Assembly: GCA_002786355.1 (NCBI GenBank)
Contig: PGCO01000001.1
Coordinates: 248,001 to 312,000 of the forward strand
Reading direction: 5' to 3'
From: Sediminibacterium sp. FEMGT703S
GTDB taxonomy: Bacteria; Bacteroidota; Bacteroidia; Chitinophagales; Chitinophagaceae
DNA length: 64,000 nucleotides
Under the pieces are notes generated by a model. The model saw only the letters and a list, made by a program, of their open reading frames with translations, searched no databases and was not told where the DNA came from. Of the stretch, positions 35,284 through 43,721 are shown piece by piece. The position numbers and the translations under genes are program-made. The number at the start of each line of letters is the position of its first letter. Position 1 is the stretch's first letter.

Positions 35284-38200
35284 TTAAAGGGTTACTCTTA
35301 CACCAATGGTCAATCTTCTTGGTAAAGGAAACTTACCTTGGTCTACACCACCCACTTCTGGGAAATTGCCACTATATCCAGACAAGTAGAATAAGTTAGA
35401 TCCTGTTACGTTTACACTCAATCCCTTTACTCTATTGGCTAAGAATTTGCTGATGACAGTTGTTGGTAAATCGTATGCAAGGGTTAATTCTCTTAGCATT
35501 ACATAATCTCCTTTTTCCCATAAATTGGCTGCAGGATTATTACCACTTGCATCAGTTGCATAGTTTCTTCCTTGGTTTGCCCAGTAATATCTAGGCATGG
35601 TAGCAGTTGGGTTAGCAGGTGTCCAAGTTTTTAAAACATCTGTTGTTGAGTTTTGTGAACCTTGTACCTGACTTAATCCTCTTACGATTTGATTGTTCAA
35701 AATCACAAACCCGAATGCATAATCAAACTGTGCATACAAACGAATGCCTTTGAATGAAGAAGCGATATTAAATCCACCCATATGCTGTGGAGTAGTTCTT
35801 CCTACGTAAACAAACTGACGACTATCAATCGTATCATTTGGATTTACTTGATGCCATTGTGCATCTCCTAATTGTTTGATGCGCTTATTATTGTAGGGTA
35901 AAAAGGCATTGAATACATTGGCATCTCTAGCAATCGTTGCTGGATCTGTATAAATTCCATTCCACTTGGGAGCCCATACTTCATCTAATCCTATACGCTG
36001 ACCTTCTACTAAACCGCCAACATAAATTTGTTTGCCTGGATTGTTTTTATCCCATACAAAGAATCCGCTGGTTCTATTCCCTTCTAATCCATTAAATGGT
36101 AATTTCTTTGCGAAACTTTTTACATGGAAATAGTTAGCGCCTACAGATAATTCAAATCCACCGTTTGTTTTAGGTTCAATGATTTTTGCATTCACTGCTA
36201 ATTCAATACCTCTATTTTGTAATTGACCTAGATTGGTAGTAAAGCTTCCAAATCCTGTTTGAGAAGAAATATTTAATCCAGCCAATTTATCAAAAACATT
36301 TCTTACAAAATAGTCTGCGGTCAAAGTAACTCGCTCATTAAAAAATCCTGCGTCTAATCCAAAGTTTAAGCTATTGGTACGCTCCCATCTTACATCAGAA
36401 TTAATATAGTTTCCTACAAATGTTCCGCCAAATCCATTGTATGTTCCTGCATTATTATATATCTGGGAAGTTGCAAAGAAGCCCAATGAACTTACATTAC
36501 CATTTACACCATAACTCAATCTTGGCTTAATTCTATTGATGTATTTAGACAAAGTACTGTTCTTGTAAAACGCTTCTTCGTGTAAATTCCATCCTACAGA
36601 AACCCCTGGGAAAGTACCATAGTAATTTCCTTTTTTCAAGCGGCTTGATCCATCCACCCTTACTACCGCTGTTAATAAGTAACGATTCTGGTATGAATAG
36701 TTCAAACGTGCAATAGAAGATGCAATTCTTTCCCACTGATCAAAGTTAGAAGAAGCGCCTGCTGGGTTAACGATGGTTGTTCCTTGTACGTTAGGAGGTG
36801 TTGCTGCAGTTAACCAAGGAATTAAATCGGTTGGTGCACCTTGTGCAAATCCTGATGTAACATAGTTTTTATAATCATAAAATTCCACCCCAGCTAACGC
36901 TGTTACATTATGGTCTTTAAATCTTTTACTGAATTGTAAAAATGCATTGGTAGTGTACTGCATTGTTTTGGTCGTATTAAAACTTGCAGCCCTATTGGTA
37001 TTCATTGCTCCACCATTTCCTTGTTGGAATGCTTTGGTAAAGAAATTATTGTTGGTATACTGATAGTATCCAGAACCGCTTGCCAACACTTTTAAGTAAG
37101 GTAGAATGGTATACTCTAAATTAATTCCACCAAGGAAACGTTGTTGATTGGTATTGTTCACCGTTAAGTTACTCCAATATGCGGGGTTACCTAATGTCAC
37201 ATCGTTTGGACCAGGCAAAATTTCTCCCGTAGCATAATTGGTGTATCGAACTGTAGGAGCCACTCCCACAAAGCGCTGTAGTAATCCACCCGCTGCACCG
37301 CCTTCTGGATCAACACCTCCAAATCCACCATATGGTAAAGCCTGTTCAACATTGTAGGCGCTAATATTGGTAGACACTTTTAATCGCTCACCTATATTTA
37401 AGCCCCCATTGAAATTCAGATTCATTCTTTTTAATTGAGAACCAATGATCATACCATTGTCTCTTACAGATCCTAAAGACAAAGCATAGTTACCTTGATC
37501 GTTTGCCCCAGAAAAATTAATATTATGTTCACTCGTATTGTTTTGTTGCAAAATCATCAGCTCCCTTTCTCTTGCACTGATATCTGTGAAAATGAGGCTA
37601 TCCATGGTACCAGGTGCAAATGGATTAGGATCTACCAATAAACGCCATCTATTATCATTCAATAAAAAACGATTTTGGTTGTTTAATAATTGGGTAGTGT
37701 ATAAACCAACATCTGATCTCCATCCTGAGTTAACTGCCCATCCCCATGCACCTAATAATTGGTTACGATCGGTTGTCATGGCACCAGCATTATTGTCTAG
37801 AGAGTCTCCTCTAAATCTTGCTTGTAAACCCAAACGATTCATTCGGATATAATCAGCAGCACTTAAGTATTCTGAAGGATTTTTACGAATATAGTTTGTG
37901 GTATTGTTATAAGAGTAAGTGACTTGTGCTCTTCCTTTTTTTCCTTTCTTAGTAGAAACCAACACCACACCATTGGCAGCCCTTGCTCCATAAATGGCCG
38001 TTGTGGCAGCATCTTTTAACAAATCAATACTGGCTACATCGTTGATATCTAAACCATATAAAGAAGGAACAATTACTCCGTCTACAATAAATAACGGTGT
38101 ACCGCCTCCACCAAATTCTGTTCCTCCTCTAAATGTAATTGAAGGGGTGGTTCCTGGCTGACCAGTACGTTGCTGAATTCTTAAACCTGGTGTATTACCT

Positions 38201-38631
38201 TGTAATACAGTGGCAACGTTAGTAGTTGGGCTATGTTCAAACGCTTTTGGATTAACTGTTACTACTGCACCAGTTAATTCCTTTCTTTTTTGTGAACCAT
38301 ACCCTGTAACTACTACATCTTCTAATTCACTTACTACTGTTGAAAGTGTTAAGTCTACAATAGCACTGGATCCAACCAATATTTCTCGAGAAGCAAATCC
38401 TAGTATTGAGAATACTAAGGTATTACCCTCAACTGCTTCAATAGTATAGACTCCTTGTGCATTGGTTTGGGTACCTGTTGTTTTACCCTTAATGGTAACA
38501 GAAACACCTGAAAGCGGTTTTGCCTCTTCATTCAGGATGGTACCTGAAATCTTTTTGGTTTGGGCTAGTACCGCAGTGGAGAGCATTGCAAACAACGCAA
38601 CTACACAGAGTTTTAAGCGGTTTAAATTCAT
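35284..38631 (-). CDS. susC: SusC/RagA-family TonB-dependent outer-membrane transporter
   Basis: The protein of 1,115 residues from the ATG at 38631 (a TTG at 38640 is possible) has a signal peptide (to Val-Leu-Ala-Gln), a carboxypeptidase-like regulatory domain (GTILNEEAKPLSGVSVTIKG), a TonB box region (VVVTGYGSQKRKELTGAV), a plug domain (FIVDGVIVPSLYGLDINDVASIDLLKDAATTAIYGARAANGVVLVSTKKG), and a beta-barrel ending in LTIGVRVTL. It takes up oligosaccharides with SusD. It is first in the sialoglycan operon, and a 15-bp palindrome lies 22 nt upstream. Confidence 0.95.
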   Translation of the reverse strand: MNLNRLKLCVVALFAMLSTAVLAQTKKISGTILNEEAKPLSGVSVTIKGKTTGTQTNAQGVYTIEAVEGNTLVFSILGFASREILVGSSAIVDLTLSTVVSELEDVVVTGYGSQKRKELTGAVVTVNPKAFEHSPTTNVATVLQGNTPGLRIQQRTGQPGTTPSITFRGGTEFGGGGTPLFIVDGVIVPSLYGLDINDVASIDLLKDAATTAIYGARAANGVVLVSTKKGKKGRAQVTYSYNNTTNYIRKNPSEYLSAADYIRMNRLGLQARFRGDSLDNNAGAMTTDRNQLLGAWGWAVNSGWRSDVGLYTTQLLNNQNRFLLNDNRWRLLVDPNPFAPGTMDSLIFTDISARERELMILQQNNTSEHNINFSGANDQGNYALSLGSVRDNGMIIGSQLKRMNLNFNGGLNIGERLKVSTNISAYNVEQALPYGGFGGVDPEGGAAGGLLQRFVGVAPTVRYTNYATGEILPGPNDVTLGNPAYWSNLTVNNTNQQRFLGGINLEYTILPYLKVLASGSGYYQYTNNNFFTKAFQQGNGGAMNTNRAASFNTTKTMQYTTNAFLQFSKRFKDHNVTALAGVEFYDYKNYVTSGFAQGAPTDLIPWLTAATPPNVQGTTIVNPAGASSNFDQWERIASSIARLNYSYQNRYLLTAVVRVDGSSRLKKGNYYGTFPGVSVGWNLHEEAFYKNSTLSKYINRIKPRLSYGVNGNVSSLGFFATSQIYNNAGTYNGFGGTFVGNYINSDVRWERTNSLNFGLDAGFFNERVTLTADYFVRNVFDKLAGLNISSQTGFGSFTTNLGQLQNRGIELAVNAKIIEPKTNGGFELSVGANYFHVKSFAKKLPFNGLEGNRTSGFFVWDKNNPGKQIYVGGLVEGQRIGLDEVWAPKWNGIYTDPATIARDANVFNAFLPYNNKRIKQLGDAQWHQVNPNDTIDSRQFVYVGRTTPQHMGGFNIASSFKGIRLYAQFDYAFGFVILNNQIVRGLSQVQGSQNSTTDVLKTWTPANPTATMPRYYWANQGRNYATDASGNNPAANLWEKGDYVMLRELTLAYDLPTTVISKFLANRVKGLSVNVTGSNLFYLSGYSGNFPEVGGVDQGKFPLPRRLTIGVRVTL

Positions 38632-38652
38632 GGTAAGCAATTTATTTTTGTA

Positions 38653-38667
38653 TTATGTATGACATAA
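38653..38667. promoter_or_regulatory. Operator-like palindrome TTATGTATGACATAA
   Basis: A perfect inverted repeat (TTATGT-ATG-ACATAA) lies 22 nt upstream of the susC ATG, in the 181-nt region shared with the divergent GntR/FCD gene. Its position and symmetry suit a binding site of a dimeric GntR-type repressor. No second copy was found in the window. Confidence 0.5.
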
Positions 38668-38777
38668 AAATAATAATCTTTGGTTTTATTTTCCAAATTA
38701 ATTTTAACATTTTTATAATAGATTGATTGTTAATGCCTTATGAGTTAATTGAAAATTAGCTGCATTTTTGGTAACTT

Positions 38778-38785
38778 TACTTTTG
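38778..38785 (+). promoter_or_regulatory. Probable -7 box TACTTTTG for the GntR/FCD regulator
   Basis: The octamer fits TAnnTTTG and lies 27 nt before the ATG at 38813. No clear -33 element sits at the normal spacing. Confidence 0.35.
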
Positions 38786-38812
38786 TTAAATATTAAGTAA
38801 TACATATTCTGG

Positions 38813-39520
38813 ATGAATTTAGACCTACTCAGATCCGAAATGAAACCGATGGATACCAGCTCCTTGGTGGATAAAGTGGAAGAAAGCTTGGTAGACCTAC
38901 TGCAAAAGCGCAAACTTTCGGTGGGGGATGTAATTCCTAAAGAAATAGAATTGGCAGAAACTTTGGGGGTTAGTAGAACGGTTATTCGCGAAGCGCTTAC
39001 TCGTTTACGTTTGATGGGTTTAATAGAATCTAAAAAGAAAAAAGGTTCCGTCATTACCAGCCCCGATATTTTTGGAATGATGAGTAAGAGTATGAATCCT
39101 CATATTCTTGCCCCTGAAACACTAAAAGAAATTTTTGAAATTCGTTTGGTATTAGAAATTGGCATGGCCGATTTATTGTTTCATCGAATTACCAAAGAAG
39201 ATATTGCTGCATTAAGACAAATTGTTGCTGACGAACCGCCTGCTACACAATATCATTTATTTAATATTGAGCACGAAATTGCCTTTCATGGTAAGCTCTA
39301 CGAAATCACTGGGAATGCTACTTTGAAGCGTTTTCAGAAAATGTTGTTACCGGTTTTTGATTACGTACACAATAGTGGCTTACTCAAAAAGCAACCTATG
39401 TTGAAGATGTTCGTATCGCATAAAGAATTGGTAGACTTTTTAGAAAATGGAACTCCTGAAGAATTTAGAAATGGTATGCGCTCGCATTTAGAGAATCATT
39501 TTACGAGGTTGTTTGAATAA
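38813..39520 (+). CDS. GntR-family (FCD domain) transcriptional regulator of the sialoglycan operon
   Basis: The 235-residue protein has a winged helix-turn-helix (VGDVIPKEIELAETLGVSRTVIREALTRLRLMGLIESKKKKGSVI, about 38-83) and an FCD ligand-binding domain (100-235), with ETLKEIFEIRLVLEIGMADLL and the conserved FHGKLYEITGN and HKELVDFLENG regions whose His and Asp residues bind a metal or ligand. This is the NanR/FadR type. It is divergent from susC and is the obvious candidate to repress the operon; the inducer might be Neu5Ac, ManNAc or a phosphate ester. Confidence 0.88.
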   Translation: MNLDLLRSEMKPMDTSSLVDKVEESLVDLLQKRKLSVGDVIPKEIELAETLGVSRTVIREALTRLRLMGLIESKKKKGSVITSPDIFGMMSKSMNPHILAPETLKEIFEIRLVLEIGMADLLFHRITKEDIAALRQIVADEPPATQYHLFNIEHEIAFHGKLYEITGNATLKRFQKMLLPVFDYVHNSGLLKKQPMLKMFVSHKELVDFLENGTPEEFRNGMRSHLENHFTRLFE

Positions 39521-39586
39521 TTGTTGTCCTAATTTAATAGTCAATAAATACCATCCCGTGGGTATATGCATCCATGTTTGTATAAA

Positions 39587-39594
39587 TAAATTTG
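39587..39594 (+). promoter_or_regulatory. Possible -7 box TAAATTTG for the WG-repeat lipoprotein gene
   Basis: The octamer fits TAnnTTTG and lies 36 nt upstream of the ATG at 39631. Spacing to a -33 element is not convincing. Confidence 0.3.
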
Positions 39595-39630
39595 AAAAAA
39601 TATTATCATACAAACCTACTGACCCCAATT

Positions 39631-40809
39631 ATGAAAAAGATTAATCTAATCATTGTATCACTTTCCCTTTGGGCTTTGTCTATAACAGCTTGCAACAATG
39701 CTAAAGATCAAAGCAATGTAAATGATAGCAGTTATACCATGGAAGAGCAGCTAGAGATTGCAAGATTAGCAGCCCAATTAGATGGTACCGTCCCTGATTT
39801 ATATGATTTTCAAGAAGGAAAATCCATAGTGATATCATCAGATAGTATTGGATTTATTAGGACCAATGGCCAAGTGACTTATATTCCGGAACTAAAAGAA
39901 TTGCAGCAGTTTTCTAACGGACTTGCAGCAGGCATGACCAAAGAAGACATTCCTTGCTATGTAGATAGTACTGGCAAAATTGTAAAAACCTTTCCTGATT
40001 ACCAATCTGTATATGATTTTGGCAAAGATGATATTACTGTGTTTCTTCACAAAAATGACAAGTTTGGTTTAATGGACAAAAGCTTTAAGGAATTGATTCC
40101 AGCTAAATACAATCAAACTAGCTTTCATGATAATGGTTTATTTGTGGTTGAGTTTAATGGGAAATGGGGTGCTGTTGATAGAAATGATAAAACCATCATT
40201 CCTTTTGAATACGAGTCATTAGGATATCTAGATGATGCAGGAATGATTTTAGCAACCAAAGCATCTTTGAGCGGGTTTATTGACCAATCTGGCAAAGTGA
40301 TTGTTCCATTAACCTTTTACAATTTGTTCCCTTATCAAGAAAATTTTGCAAAATTCATCGATAAAGCTTCTGGAAAATATGGGGTTATTGATAGGAAGGG
40401 TAATATTATAGTCCAGCCTAAGTATAACGATATTGGATTTTTCAAAAATGGGTTGGCAATTGTTTCAAATTATAATTACCAAACAGGTAAAGGGGAAGAT
40501 ATTATTACTAAAAGAGGATACATTGATACCACTGGAAAAGAGATTATTCCTTTGACTTTTACAATTGCTTTTGACTTTGAAAAAAGAGGTTTGGCCTTCG
40601 TTCAAGATAGTGTTGGGGATACCTATATTGATAGAAGCGGTAAAAAAATTCAGTTAAAGATTACAGAACCAATAACGAAATTAGGCATGTTTAATCATGG
40701 TTTTGCTAGGATTGAATTAGGAGATGGTGGATTTGTTTATTTAGATGGATATCAGCGGTTGTTGAAAAAGGAGGATATTATTAGGTTGAGGGATGAGTAT
40801 TTTAAATAG
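39631..40809 (+). CDS. WG-repeat lipoprotein
   Basis: The protein has 392 residues from the ATG at 39631, which gives a normal lipoprotein signal with lipobox Ile-Thr-Ala-Cys; an upstream TTG at 39592 extends it by 13. The body is seven or more WG/KWG-type repeats (KWGAVDRNDKTIIPFEYESL, KYGVIDRKGNIIVQPKYND, GYIDTTGKEIIPLTFT). WG-repeat proteins are common surface or periplasmic proteins with unknown partners. It stands alone, between the regulator gene and the DUF4143 ATPase gene. Confidence 0.75.
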   Translation: MKKINLIIVSLSLWALSITACNNAKDQSNVNDSSYTMEEQLEIARLAAQLDGTVPDLYDFQEGKSIVISSDSIGFIRTNGQVTYIPELKELQQFSNGLAAGMTKEDIPCYVDSTGKIVKTFPDYQSVYDFGKDDITVFLHKNDKFGLMDKSFKELIPAKYNQTSFHDNGLFVVEFNGKWGAVDRNDKTIIPFEYESLGYLDDAGMILATKASLSGFIDQSGKVIVPLTFYNLFPYQENFAKFIDKASGKYGVIDRKGNIIVQPKYNDIGFFKNGLAIVSNYNYQTGKGEDIITKRGYIDTTGKEIIPLTFTIAFDFEKRGLAFVQDSVGDTYIDRSGKKIQLKITEPITKLGMFNHGFARIELGDGGFVYLDGYQRLLKKEDIIRLRDEYFK

Positions 40810-40823
40810 GGAATTCACCTGTC

Positions 40824-40900
40824 ACTTTGTTACAAAAATTAGAAATTATTACCATCACTTTGTTACATTTTTTCCTAATTTTTACCCTAACTTTGTAACA
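40824..40900 (+). promoter_or_regulatory. Three 33-bp-phased ACTTTGTTACA repeats upstream of the DUF4143 ATPase
   Basis: ACTTTGTTACA occurs at 40824-40834 and 40857-40867, and ACTTTGTAACA at 40890-40900, exactly 33 bp apart. The second and third also form an inverted pair (TGTTACA / TGTAACA). The third overlaps a -7 box TAACTTTG (40888-40895), and the ATG is at 40900. Transcription would start at or beside the start codon, so the mRNA is probably leaderless. The repeats look like operator sites in phased array. Confidence 0.55.
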
Positions 40901-42249
40901 TGTTTAAAAGGGAACTATTATTCGAACTTGAAAAATGGAGACAAACTAGGTCTCGCAAACCTTTAGTAATTAGAGGGGCAAGACAAGTTGGTAAGACTAC
41001 CCTTGTAAATCAATTTGCAGCACAGTATGAACAATATATCTATTTAAATCTAGAACTATCTGAAGACAAGGAACCCTTTGAAAATTTCACGTCAATTGAG
41101 CACTTAATAAGCGCTTTATTCTTTCTAAAAAATAAAACATTAGCTAAAAAAAGTAATACGCTGATATTTATTGATGAGATACAAGAAGAACCAAAGGCAT
41201 TAAATACACTTAGATATTTCTATGAGTCTGCACCTGATATTTCTGTTATTGCTGCTGGAAGTATGTTAGAAACTTTGTTTGATAAGAATATAAGTTTCCC
41301 TGTAGGACGTGTTGAATATAAAGTGATCAGACCAGTTTCATTTCCCGAGTTTCTTTCTGCAATGGGTGAAAAAGCTGCCTTAGAACAATTAACACGAGTA
41401 CCAATAGCTCAATTTGCTCAAACGAAACTACTAAGCTTGTTTCATACCTATGCTTTAATAGGTGGTATGCCTGAAATTGTTCAACAGTTCGCAAAAACAA
41501 AAGACCTAGTATCATTAGGACCTATTTATGATTCACTCATAAGTGGATATATGGATGATGTTGAAAAATATGCAAAAAACAATGCGCAAATTTTGCATAT
41601 AAGACATTGCATTAAAAGTTCTTTTACACAAGCTGGAAAACGAATAAAATTTGAAGGTTTTGGCAATGCAGCATATAAGTCTCGTGAAATGGGAGAATCA
41701 TTGCGCACCCTAGAAAAGGCCTTTCTTATACAATTAATTTATCCATGTACCACAGCTACTGTACCAATGGTACCTGATATAAAAAAATCACCCAGACTTC
41801 AACTTTTGGATTCGGGCTTATTGAATTACTTCGTAGGAATTCAGAAGGAAATTATTGGTACAAATGATTTAAATAGCATTTACCAAGGAACACTAATTGA
41901 ACACCTTATTGGACAAGAATTATTAGCTTTTCAATATAATGCACTAAGTGCCCTTCAGTTTTGGGTTAGAGAAAAAAAAGAATCAACAGCTGAGGTAGAT
42001 TACCTATTTCAGCATGATGGATTGATTATACCAATTGAAGTGAAGTCTGGTAAAGAAGGTACCTTAAAATCGTTACATAGTTATATGGACATAGCACCAC
42101 ACGATTTGGCTATTAGATTTTATGCAGGAGCATTAAATATTACAGATGCTATTACACAAAAAGGGAAGCAATACAAAATACTCAACCTTCCATATTATCT
42201 ATGCTCGCAAATAGAGAAATATATTGCTTGGTTTATCAAAACAAAATAA
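40900..42249 (+). CDS. AAA-fold ATPase with DUF4143 domain
   Basis: The 449-residue protein has Walker A (Gly26-Ala-Arg-Gln-Val-Gly-Lys32-Thr-Thr), Walker B with Asp92-Glu93 in Leu-Ile-Phe-Ile-Asp-Glu-Ile-Gln, the ISVIAAGSMLE sensor region and a C-terminal DUF4143 domain (about 215-385) with the nuclease-like Asp-Tyr-Leu-Phe and Pro-Ile-Glu-Val-Lys-Ser-Gly. This family is very widespread in Bacteroidota; the EVK motif resembles PD-(D/E)xK nucleases. Its role is not settled (defence or toxin-like activity have been suggested). It is a single gene behind the phased repeats. Confidence 0.8.
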   Translation: MFKRELLFELEKWRQTRSRKPLVIRGARQVGKTTLVNQFAAQYEQYIYLNLELSEDKEPFENFTSIEHLISALFFLKNKTLAKKSNTLIFIDEIQEEPKALNTLRYFYESAPDISVIAAGSMLETLFDKNISFPVGRVEYKVIRPVSFPEFLSAMGEKAALEQLTRVPIAQFAQTKLLSLFHTYALIGGMPEIVQQFAKTKDLVSLGPIYDSLISGYMDDVEKYAKNNAQILHIRHCIKSSFTQAGKRIKFEGFGNAAYKSREMGESLRTLEKAFLIQLIYPCTTATVPMVPDIKKSPRLQLLDSGLLNYFVGIQKEIIGTNDLNSIYQGTLIEHLIGQELLAFQYNALSALQFWVREKKESTAEVDYLFQHDGLIIPIEVKSGKEGTLKSLHSYMDIAPHDLAIRFYAGALNITDAITQKGKQYKILNLPYYLCSQIEKYIAWFIKTK

Positions 42250-42259
42250 AATTGTAAGA

Positions 42260-42391
42260 GGATTAGCTTCGCTGATCCCCATGGGTGGATTAGCTGCGCT
42301 GCCCCATGGGTGGATTAGCTGCGCTGCCCAGGGAGTAGGATTAGCTTCGCTGCCCAGGGAGTAGGATTAGCTTCGCTGATCCTGAGTGGGG
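42260..42391. repeat. Five tandem 25-28 bp GC-rich mini-hairpin repeats
   Basis: Units begin at 42260, 42287, 42312, 42338 and 42364 and each opens with GGATTAGCTKCGCTG. The outer units contain GGATTAGCTTCGCTGATCC, a self-complementary 8-bp stem with a 3-nt loop. The middle units have lost the ATCC arm and replaced it with CCCAGGGAGTA or CCCCATGGGT. Base composition is far above the surroundings. It is a tandem repeat array in the 293-nt gap between the ATPase and tRNA-Ser; no gene was seen in it. Confidence 0.7.
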
Positions 42392-42416
42392 GGTAGCAAT
42401 ATTATAATGAGGCAAA

Positions 42417-42445
42417 ACCAGGGCACTTGCGTGCCCGGTTTTTTT
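42417..42445 (+). terminator. Rho-independent terminator (GGGCAC-TTGC-GTGCCC)
   Basis: A 6-bp GC-rich stem (extended by A-C-C / G-G-T flanks) with a 4-nt loop is followed by a run of seven T on the plus strand. It would end transcripts coming from the DUF4143 ATPase gene. Confidence 0.65.
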
Positions 42446-42462
42446 ATGTCCCTCCGCTCGCT

Positions 42463-42480
42463 CAGACACGTGAGTGTCTG
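42463..42480. repeat. 7-bp inverted repeat CAGACAC / GTGTCTG
   Basis: A perfect 7-bp stem with a 4-nt loop lies 18 nt beyond the terminator. It sits inside a looser outer inverted repeat (TTTTTTTATGTCC to GGGCATAAAAAAA), so the whole stretch 42439-42505 can fold as one large cruciform. Confidence 0.5.
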
Positions 42481-42500
42481 GACTCGCATCCGGGCATAAA

Positions 42501-42525
42501 AAAAACCCGACATAGTCGGGGTTTT
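42501..42525 (-). terminator. Terminator for tRNA-Ser (CCCGAC / GTCGGG, A/T-runs on both sides)
   Basis: A 6-bp stem with a 3-nt loop has eight A on its left side, which are a T-run on the minus strand. It is placed 17 nt beyond the 3' end of tRNA-Ser and would end its transcript. The short T-run on the other side makes it possibly bidirectional. Confidence 0.7.
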
Positions 42526-42542
42526 GCTTCATTCTATTATTG

Positions 42543-42629
42543 CAGAGAGGAAGGGATTCGAACCCTCGAAACAGTTTCCCGTTTACACACTTTCCAGGCG
42601 TGCTCCTTCAACCACTCGGACACCTCTCT
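42543..42629 (-). tRNA. tRNA-Ser (anticodon GGA)
   Basis: The 87-nt cloverleaf has acceptor arms AGAGAGG / CCTCTCT and discriminator G, followed by CA in the genome. The D-arm begins TCCGAGTGGTTGAAGGAGC, the anticodon loop is CTGGAAA (anticodon GGA, reads TCC/TCT), there is a long variable arm typical of serine tRNAs, and the T-arm is GAGGGTTCGAATCCCTT. All stems pair. Confidence 0.95.
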
Positions 42630-42701
42630 GTTTATTAATGGGCTGCAAATATAGTCGCAAATGCCCATATTTTTTCAGCTTAAACACTCCAAGCTACCTA
42701 A

Positions 42702-43469
42702 TCATCCTTTAAATAAAGCGATTGCATTGGCTGTTGTAATACTGGCTAAATCGGCAACCGTAATCCCCTTGGCCCCAGCCAACACTTCTGCAATATGCAG
42801 GAGATATGCACTTTCGTTGCGTTTACCGCGATAGGGCACCGGGCTTAAATAGGGTGCATCGGTCTCCAATACCAAATGCTCTACCCCTATATTTTCTAAA
42901 GCTTTGGGCAAACCTGCATTTTTATAAGTTATAACGCCACCAATCCCCAATAAAAATCCCATATCTACAATTTGCTTGGCAGATTCATAGGATCCACTAA
43001 AACAATGAAAAATTCCCTTCAAGCCCTTTGCTGCAAAAGGCTTTACCATTTCAATGGTTTCTTGCATGGCATTGCGGGTATGAATCACAATAGGCAAGCC
43101 CCTTTCCAATGCCCAGCCCATTTGGGTTTCAAAAGCCTCCTGTTGTTGGGTTTTAAAACTAGTATCCCAATAATAGTCAAGCCCAATCTCGCCAATAGCA
43201 GGAAAATCTCTTTGCTCCAACCAATATTGCACCATATTGAGTTCCTGTAAATAATTTTCTTTTACATAACAAGGATGTAATCCCATCATCGCTTTACATA
43301 CTCCTGGGTAAGATGCTTCTAATGCCAACATGGATGAGATAGATTCACTGTCTATTCCCGGTAAATAAAATTGTTCTACTCCTTGCGCCTGAGCCCTTGC
43401 TATTACTGCATCTACATCATTTTTGAATTCTTCTACGTATAAATGGCAGTGCGTATCAATCAATTTCAT
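42702..43469 (-). CDS. tatD: TatD-family metal-dependent hydrolase
   Basis: The 255-residue protein has the TatD pattern: Asp-Thr-His-Cys-His metal pair at 5-9, a Glu in GEIGLDYYWD, His in HTRN and HCFSGS, and Asp in LETDAPYLSP. The family includes DNases and phosphoesterases. The start at 43469 is a clear ATG, and the neighbouring gene is a deacetylase read in the same direction; no operon can be shown. Confidence 0.93.
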   Translation of the reverse strand: MKLIDTHCHLYVEEFKNDVDAVIARAQAQGVEQFYLPGIDSESISSMLALEASYPGVCKAMMGLHPCYVKENYLQELNMVQYWLEQRDFPAIGEIGLDYYWDTSFKTQQQEAFETQMGWALERGLPIVIHTRNAMQETIEMVKPFAAKGLKGIFHCFSGSYESAKQIVDMGFLLGIGGVITYKNAGLPKALENIGVEHLVLETDAPYLSPVPYRGKRNESAYLLHIAEVLAGAKGITVADLASITTANAIALFKG

Positions 43470-43646
43470 TCGGTAAAATTCTACATTTTTTTTATCGCTT
43501 TTAAAATAAAGTTCTTGGCAGGGCGTTTATATATGCACGAAAGGCAATTAACCGAAAGACGATTAGTAAAGATATTAAATGCATCCCTGCGAATGTTGAA
43601 AAACAGCAGCAGTAACCTTTGTTTTCATAGGGTACGGATTAAAAAC

Positions 43647-43681
43647 AGGCCGGGGTTTCTACCCTGGCCTTCCATTTTTTT
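43647..43681 (-). terminator. Strong hairpin (AGGCCGGGGT / ACCCTGGCCT), terminator of the deacetylase gene
   Basis: A 10-bp stem with one mismatch and a 4-nt loop is flanked by A/T runs on both sides. On the minus strand it follows the polysaccharide deacetylase stop by about 50 nt and is followed by TGTTTTT. The rest of the 250-nt gap to tatD (43470-43646) shows no gene. Confidence 0.65.
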
Positions 43682-43721
43682 AGTAGTTGGTAAATATTTG
43701 CAAACGCTTGCTAAGCTTTAA

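Noticed and set aside
42260..42391. Possible CRISPR array
   Set aside because: Units are 25-28 bp directly joined with no unique spacers, and no cas genes are present.
42457..42505. Riboswitch or structured RNA between the ATPase and tRNA-Ser
   Set aside because: It is composed of simple inverted repeats and terminators; no known aptamer motif was recognised.
43443..43721. 92-codon open frame on the plus strand between tatD and the deacetylase gene
   Set aside because: It runs through the tatD start region and through the GC-rich terminator stem, has no family resemblance and no plausible promoter, so it is most likely non-coding.
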